A stretch of 64,000 bases of DNA, taken from positions 744,001 to 808,000 of the forward strand of contig NZ_CP075189.1 of assembly GCF_020510565.1 (NCBI RefSeq), given 5' to 3'. This stretch comes from Ferribacterium limneticum (GTDB lineage: Bacteria > Pseudomonadota > Gammaproteobacteria > Burkholderiales > Rhodocyclaceae). Numbering within the stretch: position 1 is the first letter of the stretch; each line of letters begins with the position of its first letter. The position numbers and the translations under genes were made by a program. This document shows, piece after piece, positions 25,387-34,430 of the stretch. A model generated the notes under the pieces. That model saw only the letters and a list, made by a program, of their open reading frames with translations, was not told the DNA's origin and did not search any database.

Positions 25387-27252
25387 ATGAAAATGAAAAA
25401 ACTCCTTTCCTTGCTGGTAACCGTCGCATTTCCTGTCCTGGCAAATGCGGCAGAGTCGATCCCGAGCGCCATTGCAGCCCCCGCCACCCTAAAACAAGTA
25501 GCCCAACGCGCCGTCCTCAACAGCCCGGAAGTTACCGCCAAGTGGCACGCCTACCGCGCCGCTGACGAAGAAATCGGCGTCGCCCGCGGTGGCTACTTCC
25601 CGCGTGTCGACCTCACCGCCGGCTCCGGCCGCGAAAGCCTGCGCCAACCCACCGCCGCCGACCGCGACTACACCCGCAGCGGCGTCATGCTCAGCCTCAA
25701 CCAAATGCTCTTCGACGGCTTCGCCACGCGCAACGAAGTCCGCCGCCTCGACAAAGCCCGCATCGTCCGCTACTACGAACTCCTCGACGCCTCCGAAACC
25801 ACCGCCCTCGAAGCCGGCCGCGCCTACCTCGACGTCCTGCGCTACCGCCACCTCGTCGACCTCGCCAAAGACAACTACATCCAGCACAAAGCCACCTACG
25901 ACCAGATCGAACGACGCACCCAAAGCGGCGTCGGCCGTCGTGTCGACTTCGAACAAGCCGGCAGCCGCCTCGCCCTCGCTGAAATCAACCTGATCACCGA
26001 AAGCGCCAACCTCCACGACGTCAGCGCCCGCTACCAGCGCCTCGTCGGCCAGCACCCCGCCGACGCCATCGCTCCCCCGGCCGAACTCAACACCGCCATC
26101 CCGGCCCAGGCCAAAGTTGCCCTCGACACCCTGCACCGCAAAAACCCCGCGCTCTTAGCCGCCACCGAAAACATCGAAGCCAGCCAATACGAAATCAACA
26201 ACCGGCGCGCCGCCTACTCCCCGAAGCTCGACTTCCGCGCCCGCACCGACAACACCCGCAACTACCTCGGTGACACCGGTGACCGCCACCACAACGTCGC
26301 CGAACTCGTCGTTAGCTGGAACCTCTTCAACGGCGGCTCCGATCGTGCCCGCGAAAAGCAGACCATCGAAAAGAAAAACCTCGCCTTCGACCTCCGCGAA
26401 AAAGCCTGCCGCGACACCCGGCAAACGCTCCTCATCGCCTATAACGACGTCCAGCGCCTCAAGGAACAAACCACCTTCAACGCCCGCCAGGTCACCCTCC
26501 TGGAAAAGACCCGTGACGCCTACCGTGACCAGTTCAACGTCGGCCAACGCACCCTGCTCGACCTCCTCGACACCGAAAACGAACTCCTTGCCGCCCGCCG
26601 CGCCAATATCAACGCCGACACCGACCTGAGCCTCGCCTACCTGCGCACCTACGCCGGCATGGGCACGCTGCTCGAACAGCTCGGCCTGCAACGCCTCGAC
26701 GCCGCCACCCCGGACAACAGCGAACTCGCCGACGTTGACCCCAGCCAACTCTGCCCGAATGACCCCGTCGCCCTCGGCCTGCCTGACCGTAACGAACTCA
26801 ACGCCAAAGCCGCCGCCCTCAACGCCAGCCGTGCTCCGCTCATGGCAGCGGCTCCCGCTATCGCCAGCCCCGAAGCCGGCATCCAGAGCCAGGTCAAATC
26901 CTGGGCTGCCGCCTGGTCGGCCAGAGACTACGCCGCCTACAGCGCCTTCTACGCCCCGACCTTCACCCCGGACGGTGGTCTGACCCGCGAAGACTGGGCG
27001 CAACTGCGCCGCGGTCGCATCGCCCCGCGCGACAGCATCAATGTCGATATCCAGGACATGAAAGTCAGGATGGACGGTAACGACCGCGCCTTCGCCGAAT
27101 TCCGCCAGGTCTATCAGTCGAAGGGCTACAACGACACGACGCAGAAGACGCTCGAGATGATCAAGGTCAATGGCAAGTGGCTGATCAATCGGGAGACCTC
27201 GGTGCCGTGTAACGGCAACACGGTTGGCGGTTGCAAGGGGCTGGCCAAGTAA
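25387..27252 (+). CDS. TolC/LapE-type outer-membrane efflux protein with C-terminal NTF2/Cds6-like domain
   Basis: 621 residues: signal peptide (MKMKKLLSLLVTVAFPVLANA), a TolC/AggA-type body (about 30-450) with two repeats of coiled-coil and beta-barrel pieces, and an extra C-terminal domain (about 495-610; IQSQVKSWAAAWSARDYAAY to KVNGKWLINRETSVPC) of the SnoaL/NTF2 or Cds6-like kind. Divergent from lapGD, it fits the outer-membrane channel of a type I secretion system exporting an adhesin. Most of the gene prefers CTC leucine and C-ending codons, unlike neighbours, which prefer CTG; the C-terminal ~300 bases return to the local style. Confidence 0.88.
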   Translation: MKMKKLLSLLVTVAFPVLANAAESIPSAIAAPATLKQVAQRAVLNSPEVTAKWHAYRAADEEIGVARGGYFPRVDLTAGSGRESLRQPTAADRDYTRSGVMLSLNQMLFDGFATRNEVRRLDKARIVRYYELLDASETTALEAGRAYLDVLRYRHLVDLAKDNYIQHKATYDQIERRTQSGVGRRVDFEQAGSRLALAEINLITESANLHDVSARYQRLVGQHPADAIAPPAELNTAIPAQAKVALDTLHRKNPALLAATENIEASQYEINNRRAAYSPKLDFRARTDNTRNYLGDTGDRHHNVAELVVSWNLFNGGSDRAREKQTIEKKNLAFDLREKACRDTRQTLLIAYNDVQRLKEQTTFNARQVTLLEKTRDAYRDQFNVGQRTLLDLLDTENELLAARRANINADTDLSLAYLRTYAGMGTLLEQLGLQRLDAATPDNSELADVDPSQLCPNDPVALGLPDRNELNAKAAALNASRAPLMAAAPAIASPEAGIQSQVKSWAAAWSARDYAAYSAFYAPTFTPDGGLTREDWAQLRRGRIAPRDSINVDIQDMKVRMDGNDRAFAEFRQVYQSKGYNDTTQKTLEMIKVNGKWLINRETSVPCNGNTVGGCKGLAK

Positions 27253-27274
27253 GGCGCCCGCCGGCTAGAAAAGA

Positions 27275-27302
27275 CAAAGGCCATGCGATTGCATGGCCTT
27301 TG
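27275..27302. terminator. Long hairpin between TolC-like and PEBP genes
   Basis: Perfect 12-bp stem CAAAGGCCATGC/GCATGGCCTTTG with a GATT loop between convergent genes. No T-run of length follows on either strand, so it may act as a barrier rather than a classical terminator. Confidence 0.55.
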
Positions 27303-27321
27303 GCGTTAACGGATACGAAAA

Positions 27322-27951
27322 TCAGGCTTGCAGGCTGGCGTTCAGCGTATACGTGCCGGTCAGGCTGGCTTCGGCCAGAATGTGGCCCTGTATGGCGGCG
27401 CGGACTTCCGGTCCGCCGAACTTGCCTTCGAGCGGCAGCTTTTCAATATCCAGTGCATACACCGTGAAGATGTAGTGATGGATGATTTCGTCGTTCCACG
27501 GCGGGCAGGGGCCGTCGTAGCCGTAGTAGTCGCCGCTCATGTCGTGGTCGCCGGCGAACCAGTCGGTGTAGTTATTGATGCCCTGGCGGCCGCCTTGTGT
27601 TGTCTGTGGCCCCGGCTTGCCGCGCGGGGTGACGGTGTTGCTGAACTCGCCCGCCTTGATCTCGCCAGTCGTGGCTGGCAGGTCGACCAGAACCCAGTGG
27701 AAGAAATCGACCCGGGGCAGGGCCGCGGGAACGGTTCGGCCTTCCTGATTGACGTCGTCGCCCTTGCTTGGGACGTCCGGGTCGTGGCAGATAATGACAA
27801 AGGATTTTGTGCCGGCAGGGACGTCACTCCATGCCAGATTGGGGTTCTCGTTCTTGCCAAGGCAGACGTGACGAGCCGGATCAGGGGTGCAAAAGGCGAA
27901 CTCCCCCGGGACTTTTTGCCCATCCGCAAAGCTGGTGCTGGTCAGTTTCAT
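27322..27951 (-). CDS. YbhB/YbcL-family phosphatidylethanolamine-binding-like (PEBP) protein
   Basis: 209 residues with the PEBP anion-binding motifs: LAWSDVPAGTKSFVIICHDPDVP near residue 40, FFHWVLVDLPATTGEI, and YDGPCPPWNDEIIHHYIFTVYALD. No signal peptide is seen, so it is likely cytoplasmic. The bacterial family has no settled function. It is 15 bp downstream of murJ on the same strand with its own AAGAGGTTACG ribosome site, and probably shares the murJ transcript. Confidence 0.9.
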   Translation of the reverse strand: MKLTSTSFADGQKVPGEFAFCTPDPARHVCLGKNENPNLAWSDVPAGTKSFVIICHDPDVPSKGDDVNQEGRTVPAALPRVDFFHWVLVDLPATTGEIKAGEFSNTVTPRGKPGPQTTQGGRQGINNYTDWFAGDHDMSGDYYGYDGPCPPWNDEIIHHYIFTVYALDIEKLPLEGKFGGPEVRAAIQGHILAEASLTGTYTLNASLQA

Positions 27952-27966
27952 CGTAACCTCTTCTGA

Positions 27967-29514
27967 TTAGGCCGCCTGGCGTTTGAAATCCCGCGGACGG
28001 AAGCCAAGAATCCATAGTGTGGCGAAATAGGTGGTGGCGCCGAGGGGAACCAGCCAAGACAAATGGATTGTCCGGTCGACGAAGCTGCTTTGCAACCAGC
28101 TTTTTTCCTGGCCCATACCAAACCACAGGGCCGCGCCCATGACGATCAGGGCGAGCAGCAGCTTGCCGCTGAAAATCAGCCATCCGGCCTGCGGCTGGTA
28201 GATTTCCAGCCGACGCAGGCCGCGATAGAGCATCAGGGCGTTGAGGCAGGCGGCGAGGCCGATCGACAGGGCCAGTCCGGCATGTTCGAGCCAGCCGACG
28301 AAGGCGAGGTTCATGAACTGCGTGGCAGCCAGTGAAATGAGGGCGATACGCACCGGCGTCTTGATGTTCTGGCGGGCATAAAAGCCGGGGGCCAGCACCT
28401 TGACGAGAATCATGCCGGTCAGGCCGACGGTGTAGGCGACCAGCGCTTCCCTGGTGCGGAAGACGTCGTCGGCTGAAAAAGCGCCGTGATAGAACAGGGC
28501 CGAGATCAGCGGCACGGCCAGGATGGCCAGGGCTAGGGCGGCCGGGGCGGCGAGCAGCAGGGTCAGGCGCAGGCCCCAGTCGAGCAGCCGCGAATATTCG
28601 ACAGGGTTGTTGCTCGCGTGATAGCGCGATAGCGAGGGCAGAAGGATGGTCCCCAGCGCCGCGCCGAGGAGGCCGGAAGGGAATTCCATGAGACGGTCGG
28701 CGTAATAAAGCCAGGAAACGCTGCCGGATTTGAGGAACGAAGCAAAAATGGTGTTGATGAGCAGGCTGATCTGCGACACCGAGACGCCAATCATCGCCGG
28801 TGCCATGAGCATCGTAATCCGGCGCACCCCGGGGTCGGCCCAGGCTGCGCGCCAGTTCAGCGAGGGGCGCGGCAGCATGGCGATTTTCTTCAGGGCGGGA
28901 ATCTGGATGGCCAGTTGCAGCAGGCCGCCGAGAAATACCGCCCAACCCAGAACCAGCACCGGCGGATCGAAATAGGGGGCGGCAAAAAGGGCCATGCCGA
29001 TGAAGGTAAGGTTAAGCAGCACAGGCGTGAAAGCCGGCAGGGCGAAACGGCTCCAGCTGTTGAGAATGCCGCCAGACAGTGCGACCAGCGACATGAAGAA
29101 AATGTACGGAAAGGTGATGCGGGTCAGCGTCACCGTCAGTTCGAACTTGTCCGTGTCTTCGGCAAAGCCGGGAGCTGAAATCCAGACCAGCACGGGGGCC
29201 AGAGCCACCCCCAGCGCGGTGACGGCAAACAGCGCTATCGAAAGCAGGCTGGCGACATGGTCGACCAGCGTGCGCGTATCTTCCTCGCTGCCCTTGTTCT
29301 TGTATTCGCCAAGGATAGGGACGAAGGCTTGGGAAAATGCGCCTTCGGCAAACATCCGGCGTAGCAGATTGGGTAGCTTGAAGGCAACAAAGAAAGCATC
29401 GGTGGCCAACCCGGCGCCGAAGGTACGGGCGATGACAAAGTCACGGGCGAAGCCGAGTATTCGGGAGAGAAGGGTCATGCCACTGACCGTGGCCAGGGCG
29501 CGGAGTAGATTCAT
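27967..29514 (-). CDS. murJ: MurJ, lipid II flippase
   Basis: 515 residues, about fourteen transmembrane helices, MOP-superfamily fold. The family opening [25 protein letters not shown] and the conserved Arg-rich [22 protein letters not shown] with loop charges are present. Flips lipid II for peptidoglycan synthesis at the inner membrane; normally essential. Starts from ATG at 29514. The upstream 190-bp gap to tRNA-Thr carries the tRNA promoter on the opposite strand. Confidence 0.96.
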   Translation of the reverse strand: MNLLRALATVSGMTLLSRILGFARDFVIARTFGAGLATDAFFVAFKLPNLLRRMFAEGAFSQAFVPILGEYKNKGSEEDTRTLVDHVASLLSIALFAVTALGVALAPVLVWISAPGFAEDTDKFELTVTLTRITFPYIFFMSLVALSGGILNSWSRFALPAFTPVLLNLTFIGMALFAAPYFDPPVLVLGWAVFLGGLLQLAIQIPALKKIAMLPRPSLNWRAAWADPGVRRITMLMAPAMIGVSVSQISLLINTIFASFLKSGSVSWLYYADRLMEFPSGLLGAALGTILLPSLSRYHASNNPVEYSRLLDWGLRLTLLLAAPAALALAILAVPLISALFYHGAFSADDVFRTREALVAYTVGLTGMILVKVLAPGFYARQNIKTPVRIALISLAATQFMNLAFVGWLEHAGLALSIGLAACLNALMLYRGLRRLEIYQPQAGWLIFSGKLLLALIVMGAALWFGMGQEKSWLQSSFVDRTIHLSWLVPLGATTYFATLWILGFRPRDFKRQAA

Positions 29515-29661
29515 TCGATATGGGCGTTGCCGGAAAACCCGTGATTCTACGCTGTGCTTCTACAACGGCCGCAAAAGGCATTTGAAATGAATATCCGAGC
29601 CTTCGGGATGGTGACGGTGGTCGTGATCGCGTCGCAGGATGGCGATTCGGAACACTCCTTG

Positions 29662-29690
29662 TTGCCCGTACAGATCAGCTGCTGTAGAAT
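29662..29690 (+). promoter_or_regulatory. Promoter of tRNA-Thr
   Basis: TTGCCC, 17-bp spacer, TAGAAT, ending 15 bp before the tRNA. A GC-rich discriminator (TCGCGACC) follows, as at stable-RNA promoters under stringent control. Confidence 0.75.
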
Positions 29691-29705
29691 TCGCGACCTT
29701 GGTTT

Positions 29706-29781
29706 GCCGCTTTAGCTCAGTTGGTAGAGCAGTTCATTCGTAATGAAAAGGTCGCCAGTTCGATTCCGGCAAGCGGCACCA
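29706..29781 (+). tRNA. tRNA-Thr (anticodon CGT)
   Basis: 76-nt cloverleaf: acceptor GCCGCTT/AAGCGGC, D arm with AGCTCAGTTGGTAGAGC, anticodon loop TTCGTAA (anticodon CGT) on stem TTCAT/ATGAA, variable loop AAGGTC, T arm CCAGTTCGATTCCGG, discriminator A and an encoded CCA. Reads ACG codons. Confidence 0.97.
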
Positions 29782-29790
29782 TCTTGATTC

Positions 29791-29815
29791 AGCCCACCTC
29801 GTGTGGGCTTTTTCA
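29791..29815 (+). terminator. Terminator of tRNA-Thr
   Basis: Stem AGCCCAC/GTGGGCT with a 5-base loop followed by TTTTTCATTTTC, ten bases after the tRNA CCA end. Confidence 0.85.
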
Positions 29816-29830
29816 TTTTCGGCGAGGCGA

Positions 29831-30802
29831 TTACTCGAGATTGAGTATGACCCGATTACGGCCGGCGCTTTTGGCGGCGTAAAGGCTGGCATCCGCCGTT
29901 TTGACCAGTTGCTGTGGTGCTTTTTCTGTGCTCGGTAGCGTGCTGGCAACACCGAAACTGCAGGAAACCCGGCCGTCAATGCCGCGTTCATGCGGGATGT
30001 GCAGGTCGCGGGCCGATTGGCGCATGCGTTCGGCGACGGCGTAGGCGCCATTGGCATCGGTGCCGGGCAGGATGGCGACGAACTCCTCGCCGCCGTAACG
30101 GGCGACAGTGTCTTCGACGCGAAAGAGCGATTCGCTGAGCGAACTGGCTACTGCCTTCAGGCAGAAATCGCCGGCCTGATGGCCATAGATATCGTTGAAC
30201 TGCTTGAAGAAATCGACGTCGCTGAGGACGATGCTGAGCGGCGTGTCGTTGCGGATGCAACGCTTCCATTCGACGGCCAGGGTGTCATCGAAGTGGCGGC
30301 GATTCGGGATGCCGGTGAGGCTGTCGAGAATGGCGATTTCCTTGAGTTGGCGATGGACTTCGCAAATTTCCTGTTGCCGGGTCGAAATGCGCAGCATGGC
30401 GCGCACCTTGGCCAATAGCACGACTTCCGAGACGGGCTTGCTCAGGAAGTCGTCACCGCCGGCCAGGATTCCCTGAGCGAGGGTGTCTTCATCGGTGACC
30501 GAGGAGAGAAAGACGATCGGCGTCCATGGCGAAATCCCGGTTTCAATTCTGGATAGCTCCCAGGCGCGGATTTTTCGCGTCAATTCGATGCCGTTGGTGT
30601 CCTGCTGGGTGGTGTCGAGCAGAACCAGGCTGGGCCAGGTTTCGCGGAACATCTGCAGCGCCTGGTCACCATCTCCGGTGGCCATGGTCCGGACTTCCGG
30701 CAACTGGCGAAGGCACTCGCAGATCAAAGCTCTATTGCTCGCCGACGGGTCGATGACGAGAACGGTTGGCCCGGGTCTGTCGGATGTGGCCTGCGCGGAC
30801 AT
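29831..30802 (-). CDS. Response regulator diguanylate cyclase (REC-GGDEF)
   Basis: 323 residues. The REC domain (about 12-140) has the phospho-acceptor Asp in LVLLDTTQQDTNGIEL and Lys in DDFLSKPVSEV. The GGDEF domain (about 165-320) has the active RYGGEEFVAILPG and an inhibitory I-site RVED five residues before it, so it should make c-di-GMP with product feedback. Architecture matches PleD/WspR-type enzymes with one REC. Start taken at 30802 (MSAQATSDRPGPTVLVID); a 14-residue longer form from 30844 is possible. No kinase gene is adjacent. It faces the tRNA. Confidence 0.9.
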   Translation of the reverse strand: MSAQATSDRPGPTVLVIDPSASNRALICECLRQLPEVRTMATGDGDQALQMFRETWPSLVLLDTTQQDTNGIELTRKIRAWELSRIETGISPWTPIVFLSSVTDEDTLAQGILAGGDDFLSKPVSEVVLLAKVRAMLRISTRQQEICEVHRQLKEIAILDSLTGIPNRRHFDDTLAVEWKRCIRNDTPLSIVLSDVDFFKQFNDIYGHQAGDFCLKAVASSLSESLFRVEDTVARYGGEEFVAILPGTDANGAYAVAERMRQSARDLHIPHERGIDGRVSCSFGVASTLPSTEKAPQQLVKTADASLYAAKSAGRNRVILNLE

Positions 30803-30967
30803 GGTCGGATAGCGCCTTGATTGGTCGGGATATTTATCGATCATAGCATCACGGCAAGGCGGGGGCGCACGGTGAGGCCATTTTCGATCGCGACTTCGAG
30901 GAGTAATATGTGCTTTCTTTCCATACGGTACCGTCTGGAAAAAGATAATTATTCAGGAGAGAGTGGC

Positions 30968-31735
30968 ATGCAAATCAAGGACAAGGTTTTTCTGGTAACC
31001 GGCGCGGGTTCTGGTCTGGGCGCAGCGACGGCGAGTGCTTTGGCGGAAGCAGGGGCGAAGGTGGTGCTGGTCGACCTGAATCGTCAGGCTGGCGAAAAGA
31101 TGGCGGCAGACTTGGGCGCGAATACCTGTTTTGTCGAAACCGATGTGGCGAATGAGGTTTCTGCGGTCAACGCGATAAATACGGCAATTTCGAAATTTGG
31201 CGCGCTGCATGGCCTGGTGAACTGCGCCGGCGTGGCTCCTGCCGAGAAGGTGCTTGGCAAGGAGGGGCCACATCGGCTGGAGAGCTTCGCCAAGGTGATT
31301 AATATCAATCTGGTCGGTACTTTCAACATGATCCGCCTGGCGGCTGATGCCATGATGAAGCATGAGCCGGATGTCGGTGGCGAGCGTGGCGTGATTATTA
31401 ATACCGCGTCGGTTGCCGCTTACGAAGGCCAGCTCGGTCAGGCCGCCTACGCTGCTTCGAAGGGCGGCATCGTCGCGCTGACCTTGCCGGTTGCCCGCGA
31501 ACTGGCGCGTAGTGGCATCCGCTGCATGACGATCGCACCGGGCATCATGGAGACGCCGATGCTGCTCGGCATGCCGCCCGAGGTGCAGGACTCGCTGAAC
31601 AAAATGGTGCCGTTCCCGACACGTATGGGCAAGCCGGCCGAGTACGCCGCACTGGTCAGGCATATCGCGGAGAATGCCTACCTCAATGGCGAAGTCATCC
31701 GGCTGGATGGCGCCATCCGGATGGGCGTCAAATAA
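30968..31735 (+). CDS. Short-chain dehydrogenase, 3-hydroxyacyl-CoA dehydrogenase type-2-like
   Basis: 255-residue classical SDR. Cofactor loop [18 protein letters not shown], acidic DLNRQAG choosing NAD(H), NCAGVAP, and the catalytic Ser in [11 protein letters not shown], Tyr and Lys in [11 protein letters not shown]. The C-terminal [16 protein letters not shown] resembles HSD17B10-type 3-hydroxyacyl-CoA dehydrogenases. Start at 30968 behind CAGGAGAGAGTGGC. Ends in a tight UUCG-loop terminator, so it is transcriptionally separated from the cbb3 locus downstream. Confidence 0.9.
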   Translation: MQIKDKVFLVTGAGSGLGAATASALAEAGAKVVLVDLNRQAGEKMAADLGANTCFVETDVANEVSAVNAINTAISKFGALHGLVNCAGVAPAEKVLGKEGPHRLESFAKVININLVGTFNMIRLAADAMMKHEPDVGGERGVIINTASVAAYEGQLGQAAYAASKGGIVALTLPVARELARSGIRCMTIAPGIMETPMLLGMPPEVQDSLNKMVPFPTRMGKPAEYAALVRHIAENAYLNGEVIRLDGAIRMGVK

Positions 31736-31762
31736 ACTATACTTCGGCTCCGTCCTTGACCC

Positions 31763-31787
31763 AAAAGGCACTTCGGTGCCTTTTTAT
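31763..31787 (+). terminator. UUCG-loop terminator after SDR, touching the ccoI start
   Basis: AAAAGGCAC, TTCG, GTGCCTTTT, then T-rich; a 9-bp perfect stem with an extra-stable tetraloop. It ends only a few bases before the ccoI ATG at 31791. Confidence 0.85.
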
Positions 31788-31790
31788 TTG

Positions 31791-34229
31791 ATGCCCTCCG
31801 CTTCCTGTTATCACTGTGGCCTGCCGATTCCCGACGATGTCGATCTGTCGGTAAAAATCGACAGCGAGCCGCGGGCCATGTGCTGTTTCGGCTGCCAGGC
31901 GGTTGCGCAATCGATTGTCGATAACGGGCTGGCGGACTACTACCGTAGCCGCGACGCGATGCCCGAGTCGCCGCGCGAAGCGATGCCGGCGATCCTCGAT
32001 CAACTGGTCATGTACGATCACGCCGAGTTCCAGAAAAGCTTTGTCAAGGAGCTTGGGCAAAACGAGCGCGAAGCTTCGTTGCTGCTTGAGGGCATCACCT
32101 GTTCCGCTTGTATCTGGTTGAACGAACAACATGTCGGCCGCTTGCCCGGCGTGACGGCGGTCAATATCAATTACACGACCCGCCGGGCGCGCGTGCGCTG
32201 GGACGAAACCCGCATCAAGCTCTCGGATATTCTCGGCGCCATCGCTGCCATCGGTTATCGCGCCTACCCGTACGATGCGGCCAAGAACGAGGAAATCTCC
32301 CGCAAGGAACGGCGCGACGCCATGTGGCGCCTGTGGGTCGCCGGCTTCGGCATGATGCAGGTGATGATGTACGCCTATCCGGTCTATATCGCCGACGGTG
32401 ATATGGCGCCTGACATCGAAAGCCTGATGCGCTGGGCCAGCCTGTTGCTCACTGTGCCGGTCATTTTCTATTCCTCGGCGCCGTTCTTCCGCAATGCGTG
32501 GCGCGATATCAAGCTGCGCCGGGTCGGCATGGATGTGCCGGTGGCGCTTGGCGTCGGTGCAGCTTTTGTTGCCAGTTGCTGGGCCACCTTTGTGCAGGCC
32601 GGCGAGGTCTATTTTGATTCGGTCACGATGTTCATCTTCTTCCTTCTTGGTGGCCGCTATCTGGAAATGACGGCACGCCAGAAGGCGGTCAGCGTGACGG
32701 AAGCGCTAGCTAGGCTGCTCCCGGCGTTTGCCCAAAAAATGCCAAAATTTCCGGTTGACCGTGACACTGAACAATGTGTTGTCGCCGACCTGCGTCAGGG
32801 TGACTACGTCATGGTTCGGGCTGGCGATATCGTCCCCGCCGATGGGCGAGTGATCGAAGGCGTTAGTTGTGCCAACGAGGCTTTGCTGACGGGCGAGAGC
32901 AAGCCCGTGCCAAAGTCGCCCGGCGAGCCAGTCACCGGCGGTTCAATCAATGCCGAGAGCCCGCTGGTTGTGCAGGTCGAGCAGGTCGGCGAAGGTACAC
33001 GGCTGTCGGCCATCATTCAGTTGATGGAGCGGGCCGCCGCTGAAAAGCCGAAAATCGTTGTGCTGGCGGATCGTATCGCCAGCTATTTCGTCGCGGCGCT
33101 GCTTGCCGTGGCAATTCTTGTCGCGGTTGGCTGGTATTTCGTCGATCCCTCGAAGGCGTTGTGGATCACCGTTTCGGTCCTCGTCGTTACTTGCCCGTGC
33201 GCCCTGTCGCTGGCGACGCCGATTGCGCTGACCGTATCGGCGGGGGCGCTAGCCAAGGACGGCCTGCTGGTAACGCGCGGGCATGCCATTGAAACCTTGG
33301 CCAGAGCAACCCATTTTGTCTTTGATAAAACGGGTACCTTGACGACTGGGCACATGCATCTGGTAGACGTCTTTCCGATGGCTGGAGCAAGCCGGGAGGA
33401 GTGCCTCGTCATCGCCGCCGCCCTCGAACACGCCTCGGAACACCCGGTAGCATCCGCCCTGCGTCAGGCGGCAGGAGAGCAATTGCTTGAAACATCCGAG
33501 GTGGTCAGCGAGCCCGGGCAGGGCATCGAGGCGCTCGTTGCCGGTCGTCGTTGCCGCATCGGTCGCCCGGACTATGCACTCGCGCTGAGCGCCGCCAAAC
33601 TGCCGGATGCCGCCCTTGACTGGCTGGAAAGCGGCGATACCGTTGTTGTGCTCGCAGATGAAAACGGTTGCTTGGCACTGTTCCGGATCGGCGACGAGTT
33701 GCGCCATGAGTCGGCGGCCTTGATCGCGGAACTTAGGGCGGCGGGAAAAAAAGTGATTCTGTTGACTGGCGATGCGCCAGCAGTGGCTAATCGTGTTGCC
33801 AGCAAGCTGGGAATCACCGACGTTCGGGCGGGTGTTACTCCGCAGGGCAAGCACGATTGTGTCACCGGCCTTCAGGCGGAGGGGGCCGTTGTTGCCATGC
33901 TCGGCGATGGTGTCAATGACGCGCCGGTTCTGGCTCTGGCACAGGTTTCCGTCGCCATGGGCGGGGGCGCACAACTGGCCAGAACACAGTCTGATTTCAT
34001 TCTTCTCTCCGAAAACCTGGATCACCTGCGTCACGGTTTGCGGCGGGCCCGGAAAACCCTGCAAGTGATCCGCCAGAATCTCTGGTGGTCCTTCGCGTAC
34101 AATTTTGTTGCTCTGCCATTGGCTATAACGGGCTACGTAACTCCTTGGATTGCCGGCATCGGCATGTCGGCCAGTTCGTTGCTGGTTGTCCTCAATTCAC
34201 TGCGCATTCAGCGTGTGGAGACAGATTGA
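31791..34229 (+). CDS. ccoI: CcoI/FixI, copper-translocating P1B-type ATPase for cbb3 assembly
   Basis: Delivers copper during maturation of the CcoN subunit. 812 residues: N-terminal Cys cluster (CYHCGLPIPDD, MCCFGCQAV), a ferredoxin-like metal-binding domain (GITCSACIWLNEQ), eight transmembrane helices, CPC ion motif (VTCPCALSLATP), phosphorylation DKTGTLTTG, HP motif EHPVAS and hinge GDGVNDAPVLA. The ATG at 31791 has no Shine-Dalgarno and directly follows a terminator hairpin. Residues 314-325 (AQKMPKFPVDRD) are encoded by the dispersed element, in the loop entering the actuator domain. Overlaps ccoS by one base. Confidence 0.94.
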   Translation: MPSASCYHCGLPIPDDVDLSVKIDSEPRAMCCFGCQAVAQSIVDNGLADYYRSRDAMPESPREAMPAILDQLVMYDHAEFQKSFVKELGQNEREASLLLEGITCSACIWLNEQHVGRLPGVTAVNINYTTRRARVRWDETRIKLSDILGAIAAIGYRAYPYDAAKNEEISRKERRDAMWRLWVAGFGMMQVMMYAYPVYIADGDMAPDIESLMRWASLLLTVPVIFYSSAPFFRNAWRDIKLRRVGMDVPVALGVGAAFVASCWATFVQAGEVYFDSVTMFIFFLLGGRYLEMTARQKAVSVTEALARLLPAFAQKMPKFPVDRDTEQCVVADLRQGDYVMVRAGDIVPADGRVIEGVSCANEALLTGESKPVPKSPGEPVTGGSINAESPLVVQVEQVGEGTRLSAIIQLMERAAAEKPKIVVLADRIASYFVAALLAVAILVAVGWYFVDPSKALWITVSVLVVTCPCALSLATPIALTVSAGALAKDGLLVTRGHAIETLARATHFVFDKTGTLTTGHMHLVDVFPMAGASREECLVIAAALEHASEHPVASALRQAAGEQLLETSEVVSEPGQGIEALVAGRRCRIGRPDYALALSAAKLPDAALDWLESGDTVVVLADENGCLALFRIGDELRHESAALIAELRAAGKKVILLTGDAPAVANRVASKLGITDVRAGVTPQGKHDCVTGLQAEGAVVAMLGDGVNDAPVLALAQVSVAMGGGAQLARTQSDFILLSENLDHLRHGLRRARKTLQVIRQNLWWSFAYNFVALPLAITGYVTPWIAGIGMSASSLLVVLNSLRIQRVETD
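32730..32764 (+). repeat. Dispersed ~35-bp element, copy 7 (inside ccoI)
   Basis: Reads GCCCAAAAAATGCC, AAAATTT, then CCGGTTGACCGTGA. Same reading frame as copy 5, giving the shared peptide PVDR. Confidence 0.78.
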
Positions 34230-34420
34230 TGGAAAGTGTATATCTACTTATCCCGGTTTCGGTTCTTCTGGTTTTCGGGATCGCCTTGGCTTTCTGGTGG
34301 TCAGTGCGCAGCGGCCAGTTCGATGACCTCGAAGGGCCGGGATTTCGTGTGCTGATGGACGAAGATCAACCAAAGCCACCAGTCGATCCAGCAGAAATTA
34401 ACAAACGAGAGAATGGTTGA
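34229..34420 (+). CDS. ccoS: CcoS, cbb3 oxidase assembly protein
   Basis: 63-residue single-span protein, MESVYLLIPVSVLLVFGIAL then FWWSVRSGQFDDLEGPG, the exact CcoS signature; needed for cofactor insertion into cbb3. The start overlaps the ccoI stop by one base, so it is coupled to ccoI. The stop lies inside an FNR-like palindrome. Confidence 0.95.
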   Translation: MESVYLLIPVSVLLVFGIALAFWWSVRSGQFDDLEGPGFRVLMDEDQPKPPVDPAEINKRENG

Positions 34421-34430
34421 CCTGCGTCAA
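34417..34430. promoter_or_regulatory. FNR/Anr-like palindrome at the ccoS stop
   Basis: TTGACCTGCGTCAA: half-sites TTGAC and GTCAA with four bases between, a symmetric variant of the FNR box TTGATNNNNATCAA. It overlaps the ccoS stop and lies 282 bp upstream of ccoN, so it is less well placed than the downstream box. Confidence 0.4.

Noticed and set aside
26155..27003. Long Gly/Val-rich - strand frame under the TolC-like gene
   Set aside because: A product of the C-ending codon style of the TolC gene; not a repeat protein gene.
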